Assembly: GCA_003153375.1 (NCBI GenBank)
Contig: PLYM01000156.1
Span: 1 to 64,000, forward strand
Reading direction: 5' to 3'
Length of the DNA: 64,000 nt
From: Planctomycetaceae bacterium
GTDB taxonomy: Bacteria > Planctomycetota > Planctomycetia > Pirellulales > PALSA-1355
In this document: in pieces, positions 9,501 through 17,962 of the stretch
Position numbering within the stretch: the stretch's first letter is position 1
How the letters are laid out: each line of letters starts with the position of its first letter
Position numbers and translations under genes: made by a program
Notes under the pieces: model-generated
Told to the model about the DNA's origin: nothing
The model's input: the letters and a program-made list of their open reading frames with translations, nothing else
Databases searched by the model: none

Positions 9501-9578
9501 AAACGCACCGGCGAGCCACGGTCGAGTTGCAATCTCCCAGGGGAGCTTGCCACCCATTTCGGGTCCACCAGTGCGTTT
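9501..9578 (-). terminator. Branched hairpin element, probable terminator of the DksA-like gene
   Basis: A perfect 8-bp outer stem (9501-9508 with 9571-9578) encloses two further hairpins. One has GCAA/TTGC and CTCCC/GGGAG arms (9529-9550, one mismatch between the two helices); the other has ACCC/GGGT arms (9552-9564). On the minus strand the outer stem is followed by a U-rich run (GTTTTCGTTTTC). This fits a terminator 36 bases after the DksA-like stop, but the multi-branched shape is richer than a simple terminator needs and could also be a small structured RNA. Confidence 0.5.
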
Positions 9579-9614
9579 AGCGCTCTCTGTTATACGGTCC
9601 TTATTCCGGGGGGA

Positions 9615-10058
9615 TTAGACGTCGATCTCGATGTCGTTGATCGAGACGTCGCCATCGCCGCTGGTGTCGAGCACGCGGCCCCAGTCGGCATCGCCACCTG
9701 CGCCCTTGCCGAAACGTTCACTCTCACGCTGGCACTCGATGCACAACGTGGCATAGGGCAAGGCATTCAGGCGGGCCATCGGGATCGAGCAACTGCAGCC
9801 TTCGCAGACGCCATACTGGCCGTCGCGCATCCGCTGCAGGGCGTTTTCAATGCTCGCCAATTCGCGACTTTCGACCTCGGCGAGTTGCGAGCTGATCTCG
9901 TCTTGGGCCGAATCGAGGGCGGCGTCAACGACGTCTCCGGCCGTTTGCGCCCGCAGTTCCTTCAATAGACTCAAGTCGCCCGCTAGCGCCGTTCGCAGCG
10001 CGTCACGCCGCATGATCAAGATCTGCCGCATGCTCAGGATTGCATCTTTGCGTGCCAT
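9615..10058 (-). CDS. DksA/TraR-type C4 zinc-finger protein with EF-hand-like tail
   Basis: The 147-residue protein has a long helical hairpin at residues 1-80, then a C4 zinc finger with C85, C88, C106 and C109 (CxxC-x17-CxxC), the arrangement of DksA/TraR proteins. These bind the RNA polymerase secondary channel and modulate initiation. The tail after about 125 reads DWGRVLDTSGDGDVSINDIE; residues 131-142 fit the EF-hand loop pattern (D at 1, S at 3, D at 5, G at 6, hydrophobic at 8, D at 12). Whether it binds calcium is unknown. It is divergent from the FHA/coiled-coil gene across a long gap, and the first ATG follows a GGTGAACGG-type leader. Confidence 0.85.
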   Translation of the reverse strand: MARKDAILSMRQILIMRRDALRTALAGDLSLLKELRAQTAGDVVDAALDSAQDEISSQLAEVESRELASIENALQRMRDGQYGVCEGCSCSIPMARLNALPYATLCIECQRESERFGKGAGGDADWGRVLDTSGDGDVSINDIEIDV

Positions 10059-10700
10059 GTTCCGTTCACCTTCTTTGGTCCGGTCGTGCCGCGGCCGAAA
10101 GGTTGAAGCCCCCCAGCGAGCCGCTGTCGAATTTCGGAAACTGTAATATTTTGAACGCCCAAAAAAACGCCAAGTCCGGCCAGTTTTCGTCCCTAATTCC
10201 GCCGGTTTTTCGCTTCCTCGCGCTGCGCAGCAAACAAACTATAGTACGCAGCAAGTTCACGTGGGGTCACAAATTTTCGCAGACTTTAGCCCATCTGGGA
10301 CGGGTGACGCATTTTTTTCTAAATTGCTCCGCGGGAGAGCTTTCCGCGCAACGAACCACCTGCCAGGGTGCAAATTGCCTGCCGAAGCCGCGGCACTCTT
10401 CGCGATTTGACCACCTGCCGGAGTCGGCAATCGAAATCCCGCGCCGCCAGTCGAATTGCCAGGCGACTGGCGCGATTCGCTTTTGGTTATCGGATAATCG
10501 ACAAAACCGGCAGAGTTGTGCAGCTTTTTCCCAAATTGAGGACCCCTGGCCTGGGATATCCGTCCGCTCCGGCCGGTCCGTTTGACGACCTTCGTCACGT
10601 AACCTAAATCACCTGTGGGTCTTCCGGCGCGCCCAAGGGGGTAGTCCGCCGGCCCGAGGCCCAAGGGAATGGTTCAGACAAATTGTCGAGGACGAACACG
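10059..10700. other. 642-base intergenic region between divergent genes
   Basis: No convincing gene was found in this divergent promoter region. It is AT-richer than its surroundings at about 10140-10340. It contains a 9-bp perfect inverted repeat (10445-10472) and runs such as TTTTTTCTAAATTG near 10312. The only open frames are short and have no recognisable protein character. It presumably holds the promoters of both flanking genes, but I cannot assign -35/-10 boxes with confidence. Confidence 0.5.
10445..10472. repeat. 9-bp inverted repeat in divergent promoter region
   Basis: CGCCAGTCG (10445-10453) and CGACTGGCG (10464-10472) are exact reverse complements separated by 10 bases. The spacing (about 19 bases centre to centre) suits either an RNA hairpin or an operator for a dimeric regulator. 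It lies 228 bases before the likely start of the FHA/coiled-coil gene. Confidence 0.4.
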
Positions 10701-13037
10701 ATGGTCGTTTTTGCTCGGAAGCACGCGGCTCCATGGGTCCAAGGCCGGGCCGCCGAAGACTTATGCCTGCGGGTTGTGAACACGGCACGTCGCGGCCAGG
10801 TCGTGCGACTGTCCAGCCCCAAGTGCACGATCGGCTCGGCCCGCGGTTGCACCCTGCGGTTGCAAGCAGTTGGTGTGCGGCCGCTGCACTGTCTCATTCT
10901 TCGCGGCGCCCGCGGCACCGTGGCCCGTTGCTGGTCCGGCGGCACGCGGCTTAATGGCGAGCGGTTTGTTGACGCCCGACTGTCGGCCGGCGATCGCCTG
11001 GCCGTTGGCCCGATCGAACTGGAAGTGATCACGGCCGCCGAAGCCGACGCATTGCGTCACGAGGCCTCCGACGATGCGGGCCCAGAAACGCGAGCGCCTG
11101 AACAGGGTCATACGGACGAACAAGGACTGCCAGCAGCTCGCCAGCGGGCGCGCCGATTGATTGCCACGATTCGCGACCTGCGGACGGAACTCGAACAGCT
11201 TCGCCGGCAGCCGCCCGCACCAGAAGCGGCCTCGGCTGAAGTGCCGACGCTTGAAGCGAACGTCGACAGCCGCCTGGAAGCCTTTCAACGCGGTTGTCGG
11301 CAATGGGAAGAATCGCGCAGCGCGCGCGAGGCGGAACTCGACGCCCGAGCCCGCGGCCTGGAGGCTGACTTGCGGGATCTCGAGGCGGCTCGCGGCGCGC
11401 TCTCGGCTGAACGAAAACGGTGGGAGCAAGACCATGAGCTGTCGCGGCGAATTCGCGAAGAGCGTGACGCCGCTAGCGCCGAGGCGCAGCGGCGGCTCAC
11501 CGAGGCACGCCATGCCTTCGATCAACAACAGCGGGAACTGGACGCCCAGCGCGAGGAGCTGTCGCGATGCACCCACGAACTCGAACAACAGCGGGCCGAG
11601 TTGCCGGCGCGGTTTGCGGCTCAACTGGCCGAGCTCGAACGGGAGCAAACCGGTTGGAATGCCCAGCATGCCGAGTCGGTCTCAGAGTTGGCAGCCGCGC
11701 GGCAGAGCCTGGAACAAGAGCGGTCCGAATGGCGGCAGCGCGCCACGGAACAGGACGTAGTTTATCAGCAGCGTCTGCGGGAAATGGCCGAGCAAGGCGC
11801 ACAACTAGCGGCAGAGCGCGAGGCGCTCGCCCAAAGGGAGGCACACGTGGCAACTTCAGAAGCTCAATACCTGTCCGAGCGCGAGGAGATTCAGCAATTG
11901 CGGGCCGAACTCGATCGTCGCCCGGGCGGAGAGCACCAGCAAATTGACAGCGAACGCCAGCAGCGACTCGAAGAGTTGGAGCGGCTCGGCAGTCAACTTG
12001 CCGAACAGCAGGCGCAGGCACAACAGCAGCAAGACGCCCTGGCCGCGGCCCAGGACCGGCTCGAGCGGGCGCTGGCCGATCTCGAGGTTCAGCGCGAAAA
12101 GCTCGACGCCGAGCGACTCGCGGCTGCCGATCGCCTGGCCCGCGAGTCCGCGGAATTGCAGCGGCAACGAGCCGAACTCGAGCAGCAGCAAGCCGCGCTC
12201 GAAGGCGAGCGTGCCGCGGGAACGGTCGAAGCGGTCGAGCCAGCCCGCGTGGAGGAAGACGACGAGGAAGAGAAAGTCAAAGAGCTGGTCAGTAGTCTGC
12301 GCAGCCGACTGGCCGCGGCGGCCGAAGAAGACGACGACGAAGAGGAAGAAGCGGACGACGAGCCGCGTGCCCGCCTTCAACCCGCCGACGAAGACGAGGA
12401 TGAAGAGGACGAAGACGATGACGCCATGGGTCAGCACCAGTCGGCTGGTCGCGGCGGCGATACCAAGACTGCCGATGACGACATGTCGGTCGAAGAGTAC
12501 ATGAAGGGCTTGCTGTCGCGTGCGCGAGGCGGCCAGCCTGCCGTGGCTTCCTCACAGGCCCCACCCCCGCAGCGCCGCAACAAACGAAAATCCGACGCGC
12601 CAGCCAAGGCCGTGGAAGCCAAGCCGGAAGCGACGCCCGAACCGGTCAGCGTCGCGCAAGTGATCGACATGCCCGAGGCTCCGTTGCAATTGGTTCGCCG
12701 CGTCCCGGTGCAGCAGACCGCCGACTTTGGCGCGATGCGCGAACTGGCGAATACCCAGGCGCGGATTGCGATCGATCTGCACGGCAAGAAGCGGTTGCTG
12801 CGGATTGCTGTTGGCAGTATCACGGGGGCGGCTTTGGCCATGGCCGTGACGCTGACGGTGCTGTTCGTGGTTTCGGACGACGTGGCCTTGCGCACCGGTT
12901 CGATGGTGGGCATCGTGGCGGCCGTCTATTGGATGTATGGCGGCACCACGGCCTTGCAGAAGATGATGGGCTTGCAGCAGACGTCGCGCGCCGAGCTTTT
13001 GGCGCAGCTTGCCCAGGCCGAGGCGCGCAAGTCGTAA
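10701..13037 (+). CDS. FHA-like, long coiled-coil, membrane-anchored protein
   Basis: The 778-residue protein has an N-terminal beta-rich domain (about 10-115) resembling a degenerate FHA fold (CTIGSARGCTLRL, GGTRLNGERF, LSAGDRLAVG). A very long Glu/Arg/Gln-rich coiled coil runs from about 135 to 525, followed by an acidic region with uninterrupted Asp/Glu runs (about 545-575). Two membrane segments lie near the C-terminus (about 700-730 and 735-755). It would form an elongated cytoplasmic rod tethered at its C-terminus. No enzyme motif is seen. I start at ATG 10701 because GAGGA lies 8 bases upstream; an in-frame TTG at 10683 has no such site. Its function is unknown; a scaffold reading phosphothreonine is an inference. 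Confidence 0.85.
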   Translation: MVVFARKHAAPWVQGRAAEDLCLRVVNTARRGQVVRLSSPKCTIGSARGCTLRLQAVGVRPLHCLILRGARGTVARCWSGGTRLNGERFVDARLSAGDRLAVGPIELEVITAAEADALRHEASDDAGPETRAPEQGHTDEQGLPAARQRARRLIATIRDLRTELEQLRRQPPAPEAASAEVPTLEANVDSRLEAFQRGCRQWEESRSAREAELDARARGLEADLRDLEAARGALSAERKRWEQDHELSRRIREERDAASAEAQRRLTEARHAFDQQQRELDAQREELSRCTHELEQQRAELPARFAAQLAELEREQTGWNAQHAESVSELAAARQSLEQERSEWRQRATEQDVVYQQRLREMAEQGAQLAAEREALAQREAHVATSEAQYLSEREEIQQLRAELDRRPGGEHQQIDSERQQRLEELERLGSQLAEQQAQAQQQQDALAAAQDRLERALADLEVQREKLDAERLAAADRLARESAELQRQRAELEQQQAALEGERAAGTVEAVEPARVEEDDEEEKVKELVSSLRSRLAAAAEEDDDEEEEADDEPRARLQPADEDEDEEDEDDDAMGQHQSAGRGGDTKTADDDMSVEEYMKGLLSRARGGQPAVASSQAPPPQRRNKRKSDAPAKAVEAKPEATPEPVSVAQVIDMPEAPLQLVRRVPVQQTADFGAMRELANTQARIAIDLHGKKRLLRIAVGSITGAALAMAVTLTVLFVVSDDVALRTGSMVGIVAAVYWMYGGTTALQKMMGLQQTSRAELLAQLAQAEARKS

Positions 13038-13059
13038 CGCGCCCAAAGGCCTGCCGGCG

Positions 13060-14082
13060 CTAGAACCCGCGGCTGGCCCGCAGGTCCTCGAAGTCGCGCA
13101 GGTGATAGTCGATGTCGACGTAGTCGAGCACTTTGCAGAGGGCTCGCAGCGCAACGCCCATGCCGTCGGGGCCGCTGTAGCCGCCGTATTGGCCGCCGGC
13201 TTTGACGTGCGGCTCCAGATCGAGAAACACGCCGGGAATGCCGCGGCGCTCGAGCTTCTGGTTCAGCTTGGGCAACATCTCGCGCAGCTCGCGGAAGATC
13301 GCCTCGTGGCCGCTATCGCCCTGATCGGCGGGCACGAAATGCTTGAGGGTCTCTTCGTCAACGTGCGTTTGCCGCCGGCTGGGCTCCGGATGGCGGTAAT
13401 CCTTGACGTGCATCCAGCCCAGGCCGTTCTTCATCACGCGAAACTGATCGAGCACCTCGCCGGCGCTGAAGCCCTGGCAAGTAAGATTGCCGGCGTCGAA
13501 GACCAACACGAGCGCCGGGTTGTTTACCTGGCGATGGATCTCGGCCAGGATGTCGCCGTTTTGGCCCACCAGGTTGGCTTCGAGCTCGACGCCATAGGTC
13601 AGATCGCTGCGCAGGCAAGTCTCGGCCACCTGGCCGAGTTGATCGACCGCTTGCGGGATGTGCTCTCTCGGGTCGGTGCCTTTGGGATGGTAGAAGGAAA
13701 AGCCGCGAATCAGCTTGGTCTCGAAAGCGTGGGCCATCTCGCAGGCTTTCTTGACGTCCTTCTCCAGATACTTCTTGAACGGCACGTAGCTGTTCTGGGT
13801 GCCGTCTTCGATGTCGAGCAACTTGACCTTGCCGATGGGCGAACCGATCGAGGCGACGTTCAGTCCATATTCGTCTTCCAGGTGGCGGATCGTCTGGATC
13901 TCGGTCTTGCCCAGCTTCATTACGTTCTTGATGCCTTCGCCGGCATCAATGAACCGCAGGCTATAATACTGCAAGCCTAGCGCGGCCATCGCGGCGAATT
14001 GCTGCACGGCCGTTTTCTGATTGGCGGCCTCGTCGGCAAAACCGCTCAGCGTGACTTGAGGCTTATCGAGGTTGTCGGACAT
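13060..14082 (-). CDS. Sugar phosphate isomerase/epimerase family protein
   Basis: This 340-residue TIM-barrel protein belongs to the xylose-isomerase-like family, which interconverts sugars, inositol derivatives or their phosphates using a divalent metal. Visible segments are LQYYSLRFIDAGEGIKNV near the N-terminus, GVELEANLVGQNGD, LVFDAGNLTCQG (metal-binding Asp) and WMHVKDYRHPEP (metal-binding His/Lys segment). The ATG at 14082 (MSDNLDKPQ) is chosen because family homology starts there; upstream in-frame codons encode Pro/Ser-rich filler. No signal peptide is present. The substrate cannot be inferred. Confidence 0.88.
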   Translation of the reverse strand: MSDNLDKPQVTLSGFADEAANQKTAVQQFAAMAALGLQYYSLRFIDAGEGIKNVMKLGKTEIQTIRHLEDEYGLNVASIGSPIGKVKLLDIEDGTQNSYVPFKKYLEKDVKKACEMAHAFETKLIRGFSFYHPKGTDPREHIPQAVDQLGQVAETCLRSDLTYGVELEANLVGQNGDILAEIHRQVNNPALVLVFDAGNLTCQGFSAGEVLDQFRVMKNGLGWMHVKDYRHPEPSRRQTHVDEETLKHFVPADQGDSGHEAIFRELREMLPKLNQKLERRGIPGVFLDLEPHVKAGGQYGGYSGPDGMGVALRALCKVLDYVDIDYHLRDFEDLRASRGF

Positions 14083-14230
14083 GTCCACCACCGGCGGGAA
14101 TGAGGAAGTACCAGGCGGCTCGCATTTCGACGGTGACCGACGAAGGCGAGGCAAGAGGGCCATTGTCGAAGAGCCCGCTGGATGTGGCAAGGGGGTGGCG
14201 GCCTCCGCGGCGCGATCTGCCGGCGCGGCG

Positions 14231-14398
14231 TCAATCGATCGGTGGGCGGCGGCCCGTCACCAGCGAGATCACCAGCAGCACCACGAAAATGATCAGCAGG
14301 ATGCGAGCGATATACATCGCCGTGCCTTCGAGCCCGCCCAGTCCCAGAGCGCCCGCCAGCAGTGCGATGATCAGAAAAATGAGGGCCCAGCGCAACAT
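14231..14398 (-). CDS. DUF1328 small membrane protein
   Basis: This 55-residue protein consists of two hydrophobic helices separated by a glycine-rich turn: LRWALIFLIIALLAGALGLGG, then IARILLIIFVVLLVISLV, ending in a basic GRRPPID tail. This is the DUF1328 (YtjA-type) pattern. The ATG at 14398 is preceded by AAGGAAG at good spacing; longer in-frame extensions lack family similarity. The function of the family is unknown; in enterobacteria relatives are stress-induced membrane peptides. Confidence 0.88.
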   Translation of the reverse strand: MLRWALIFLIIALLAGALGLGGLEGTAMYIARILLIIFVVLLVISLVTGRRPPID

Positions 14399-14595
14399 CG
14401 TGACTTCCTTTGCGGAAAGGGATCGGGGACTTGGAACCGGGACGGGACGCGGCCACATTCTAGCATCGAACAGTTTGCGACTGCTCATGAAAAAGGTGCG
14501 GCAATAACGGTTTGGCGAGGCGACCACCGGGCGGATCTCGGGTGCTGCTTTGGGGCCGGTGGCAATGGGTAGGGGGCTCGGATATTCTGGTTTTC

Positions 14596-15897
14596 ATGAA
14601 CAAGGGGCCTACTTCAAGAGCTGCCACGGTCGAAATTCACCGCCTGCGGGCCGGCATGGTCGGCATGGGCATGATTTTCGACGAGACCTACCGCCCATTC
14701 TTCGAGGGCGTTTTTGCCCAGCCGCTGTTCGAGCCGGGTGTGGGCGTCTGCGAGGTCGCGCTGGCAGCCGTGGCCACCCGGACCGGCCAGCGCGCCGATG
14801 TCTACCGACAGTCGAGCGCCGGCCGCTTGGGGGCCTGGCAAAGTTTTCGCGAGCCGGGGGCGATCGAGAAACTCGTGGCCGGCGATGCCGACTTCGTTTG
14901 CGTCGCCTCGCCCGATGATCGGCACTTTGCCGCCGCCCGCGCGGCGTTGGCCGCCGGCAAGCACGTGCTGATTGAAAAGCCCTCGGTGCTATCGCTCGCG
15001 GAGCTCGACGAGCTGGATCGGCTGGCGCGAGCCCAGGGCGTGCTGGCCAAGGTGGTCTATCACAAATTGCTCGACCCGGATCACAAGAAGCTGCGCACGC
15101 TGGTGGCCGACGGCGAGTTGGCGCACATTAACAACGGCTATTGCACGCTGCTGGAGCCCAAGAGCATCGCCCTGGGCCAGTTTGCCCAGTGGATCGCAGG
15201 CCGTAATCCGGGCACCTACGTGGCCGTACACTACATCAAGCTGATCGATTTCACGTTCGGGCTGAGGCTCAAGAGCGTGCAGTGCACCGGGCAGCGAGGC
15301 ATCGTGGGCGCGGCCGACGGGCCGACCTGGGACTCGACCCAACTGCGAATGATCTATGCGCACGAAGACGGCCGGGAGGCCAGCTTCGATATCCACACCT
15401 CGTGGGTCACGCCCGACAATTTTCCGGGCTATGTCGAGCAGGAGGTGCAGTTCCGTTTCGACAACGGTGTTTGGAACGGGCACAGCCGCAAACGGGGCGT
15501 TGAGTGTACAGTCGAGGGCCGCACGCCACTGGAGCGGAAGATCACGATCAACAACCACTACAACGGCACGTTCCTCGAACCCTGGAACGCACGGTCGCAG
15601 CGTGGCTACGGTATCGAAGTGCTCGAACGGTTCGTGCGCGAGGTGGCCCAGGTCGAATTTGGCGGACCGTCCGCGGAGCGCGACGCGCGGCTGACCAAGG
15701 CGCGATCGCTGACTTACAATGATCTGGCAGCCGATCGTCAGACCGTGGCCACGGTGCAAGCCATGGAAGCCATCCTGGCCCGGCACGCGGCCGGTCAGCC
15801 GAACTGCGTGGTTCAAGTGAACGACCAGCACGGCGGATTGGTGCTGTATGTGCCGGGAGTCGCCGAGCCGGAAGTTTTGTATGAGCTGCGGGTCTGA
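14596..15897 (+). CDS. Gfo/Idh/MocA family oxidoreductase
   Basis: This 433-residue NAD(P)-dependent oxidoreductase has a Rossmann N-terminal half starting AGMVGMGMIFDETYRPFFEG, with CVASPDDRHFAAARAAL and the family signature HVLIEKPSVLSL (conserved EKP). The C-terminal alpha/beta substrate domain follows. It probably oxidises or reduces a sugar, amino sugar or inositol. It ends 9 bases before a class III aminotransferase on the same strand, so the two probably act in sequence: a ketone made here could be aminated by the neighbour. The start is ATG 14596; upstream in-frame codons look non-coding. Confidence 0.9.
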   Translation: MNKGPTSRAATVEIHRLRAGMVGMGMIFDETYRPFFEGVFAQPLFEPGVGVCEVALAAVATRTGQRADVYRQSSAGRLGAWQSFREPGAIEKLVAGDADFVCVASPDDRHFAAARAALAAGKHVLIEKPSVLSLAELDELDRLARAQGVLAKVVYHKLLDPDHKKLRTLVADGELAHINNGYCTLLEPKSIALGQFAQWIAGRNPGTYVAVHYIKLIDFTFGLRLKSVQCTGQRGIVGAADGPTWDSTQLRMIYAHEDGREASFDIHTSWVTPDNFPGYVEQEVQFRFDNGVWNGHSRKRGVECTVEGRTPLERKITINNHYNGTFLEPWNARSQRGYGIEVLERFVREVAQVEFGGPSAERDARLTKARSLTYNDLAADRQTVATVQAMEAILARHAAGQPNCVVQVNDQHGGLVLYVPGVAEPEVLYELRV

Positions 15898-15906
15898 AGT
15901 GGACCA

Positions 15907-17364
15907 ATGACTTCCCCTGTCACCACAGTTTCCGTGCCATCACAATCGACAAAGGCTTTCAGGAAAGCCATGGGGCCGATGACCGAGACCAGCACGCAAT
16001 CCGCCATTCAACACCCGGGCGAAGATCGCTCGAACGATCTGCGCCGGCGGTCGGCCGCGGTCGAACCGGCGGCGTTGCGGACCTATACGCCCAGCCAGGC
16101 GGTGCTCGCTCGCAGCCAGGGTTGCTATCACTGGACGCCTGAGGGACGGAAGCTGGCCGACTTTACTTCGGGGGTGCTGGTGGCCAACTTGGGCCATAAT
16201 CCTACGCGGTGGTGGCAGCGTGTGTTGAAGTATCTGGGGCTCGACGCGCTGCCGGCGGGGGGTGATTTCTTCTCGGCCTCGACGTTGACTGCCTACAACG
16301 CCTTGACGCCGTTGGAAGTCGAGGCGTCGGAGCGGCTGGTTGCCAGTTTGCAAAGTCAGCCGGGTGGCAAACGGTTGGAGCAAGTCATGTGGGCGGGCAC
16401 GGGCAGCGAGGCCGTGCAAAAGGCGATCTGGGCGGCGCTCGAACAGCGGCCAGACGCCAACGTCATCCTGGCCACGCGCAACGGCTTTCATGGCAAGAAG
16501 GGCTTGGCCGGCGCGGTGACCGGCAGCGAGTTGGACCACGATCGCGACCCGCGGGTGCGATTTATCAGCTTTCCAACTGTGGAGTGCAAGAGCGTCGCTC
16601 GGCGTCGTGAGCCGTTGGATTTGACGCCCTATCGCAACGAGTTGGCTGGCCTGGTCGGCGAGTATGGCCGGCGGCTGTGTTGTCTGGTCACGGAGCCCTA
16701 TCTGGGCGGCGGCGGGTCGTTTCACCCACAAAAGGAATATCTGCAACTGCTCGAGCGGTTCTGTCGCGAGCAGGATATGGTGTTCATCCTCGACGAGGTG
16801 CAGGCGAACTTTGGCCGCACCGGGTCCCTGTATGCCTTCAGCGAATACGGGGTTGAGCCCGACATCGTCGTGCTGGGCAAGGGCCTGGGCAACGGCGTGC
16901 CGGTTGACGCCGCTGTGGGTCGGGCCGATCTGTTCGCCAAGATGCACTATGGTCAAGGTTCCGACACCTGGAGTGGCTCGCCATTGGGTTGTGCCGCGGT
17001 GCTGGCCACTCTCGACGAATTCGAGACCACCGACGTCCTGGCTCACGCGCGGAAGCTCTCAGCCGTGATCGAAGGGGGGCTGTGCCGGTTGACCGAATTG
17101 CCGACCGTGGCCCAGGTGCGCGGCGAAGGCGTGGTGTGGGGCGTCGAATGCGCCGCCGCCGGGGGCCGCACGGCCGAGCAGATTGCCGTCGCCTGCGTCG
17201 AAGCCTGCTACCTGGGCGACACAAAAGGCCGCGCCATCCACCTGCTGGGTCCGCTGGCCGGCAAAGTGTTGCGAGTCAGCCCGCCGCTGGTGATGCCGCT
17301 GGACGAGGCGCGCGAATATCTCGACGTGATGTATCAGATTTTTGCGCGAGTTGCATCAGGCTGA
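15907..17364 (+). CDS. Class III aminotransferase (PLP-dependent)
   Basis: The 485-residue protein has the class III signature: GTGSEAVQKAIWAA (PLP phosphate site), the FILDEVQANFGRTG segment with the PLP-binding Asp, and VVLGKGLGNG with the Schiff-base lysine K325. It transfers an amino group between an amino donor and an aldehyde or ketone; the substrate is unknown. The pairing with the MocA-type oxidoreductase suggests amino-sugar or aminocyclitol chemistry, which is an inference. ATG codons at 15970 and 15979 are alternative starts, the former close to an AGGAAAG. The stop codon lies inside a 23-bp inverted repeat shared with queF. Confidence 0.9.
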   Translation: MTSPVTTVSVPSQSTKAFRKAMGPMTETSTQSAIQHPGEDRSNDLRRRSAAVEPAALRTYTPSQAVLARSQGCYHWTPEGRKLADFTSGVLVANLGHNPTRWWQRVLKYLGLDALPAGGDFFSASTLTAYNALTPLEVEASERLVASLQSQPGGKRLEQVMWAGTGSEAVQKAIWAALEQRPDANVILATRNGFHGKKGLAGAVTGSELDHDRDPRVRFISFPTVECKSVARRREPLDLTPYRNELAGLVGEYGRRLCCLVTEPYLGGGGSFHPQKEYLQLLERFCREQDMVFILDEVQANFGRTGSLYAFSEYGVEPDIVVLGKGLGNGVPVDAAVGRADLFAKMHYGQGSDTWSGSPLGCAAVLATLDEFETTDVLAHARKLSAVIEGGLCRLTELPTVAQVRGEGVVWGVECAAAGGRTAEQIAVACVEACYLGDTKGRAIHLLGPLAGKVLRVSPPLVMPLDEAREYLDVMYQIFARVASG

Positions 17365-17437
17365 AGACTGAAGGCCGAAGGCTGAAGGGGGGAGCCGAAT
17401 TCTTTTCCTTCGGTCTTCGGCCTTCAGTCTTCAGCCT
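17358..17437. terminator. 23-bp perfect inverted repeat, bidirectional terminator
   Basis: The left arm (17358-17380) and right arm (17415-17437) are exact reverse complements, separated by 34 bases. The arms are built from the degenerate unit CTGAAG-ACTGAAGGC. The aminotransferase stop (TGA, 17362-17364) is in the left arm and the queF stop (17424-17426, minus strand) is in the right arm, so both coding regions run into the stem. The position between two convergent genes fits a bidirectional terminator. Confidence 0.7.
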
Positions 17438-17783
17438 GCGTACTCACCGTCACTTCCGTCGTAATGCCGCCGCGAGCCGTAAAGGCCGCGTGCAGGATCA
17501 GCCGTCTTGGCTCGAGCACGGCCACCAGATCGTCGAAAATGCGGTTGGTGACGTGCTCGTAGAAGATGCCTTCGTTGCGGAACTGTTGCAGGTAGAGCTT
17601 CAAGCTCTTGAGCTCCACGCAGCGGGCGGCCGGGCTGTAGGTGAACGTCAGCACGCCGAAGTCGGGCTGGCCGGTTTTCGGGCAGACGCTGGTGAATTCG
17701 GGACAGCGGATCTCGATCCGGTAGTCCCGTTGGGGGAACTGGTTGGGAAATGTTTCCAGAATCTCGCGGAATTTGTCGCTCAT
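17424..17783 (-). CDS. queF: NADPH-dependent preQ0 reductase (QueF)
   Basis: The 119-residue protein matches the short unimodular QueF type. It reduces the nitrile of 7-cyano-7-deazaguanine (preQ0) to preQ1 on the way to queuosine. The signature [15 protein letters not shown] carries the catalytic Cys at residue 34, and the downstream [21 protein letters not shown] segment contains the family's QueF motif and substrate Glu. ATG 17783 is chosen because AAAGGA lies 7 bases upstream; a GTG six codons earlier is less likely. It is divergent from queC-queE, with a shared 179-base promoter region containing a CACGCC-TCGT-GGCGTG hairpin at 17894-17909. Confidence 0.95.
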   Translation of the reverse strand: MSDKFREILETFPNQFPQRDYRIEIRCPEFTSVCPKTGQPDFGVLTFTYSPAARCVELKSLKLYLQQFRNEGIFYEHVTNRIFDDLVAVLEPRRLILHAAFTARGGITTEVTVSTQAED

Positions 17784-17962
17784 CGTCGGTCCTTTCGCCA
17801 CTCGGTCTGTTCTGGCATCATAGAATCAGACCGGCCAACTAGGATAGCCGAGCGGCGGAAACGCGGGAAAATCCACCCTGGCGGTTCCCTGCCCACGCCT
17901 CGTGGCGTGCGGATTCCACCGCGCCGGCAACTCGATTTCTTTTGCTCTCACTCGTTTGCAGC

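Noticed and set aside
9501-9578. tRNA gene on either strand
   Set aside because: The outer stem is 8 bp, but there is no T-loop GTTC-A-A consensus, no proper D-arm and no 7-base anticodon loop with 5-bp stem.
10066-10260. Minus-strand frame upstream of the DksA-like gene
   Set aside because: It is 64 codons in an AT-richer promoter region, with Arg/Lys/Phe-rich filler and no family similarity.
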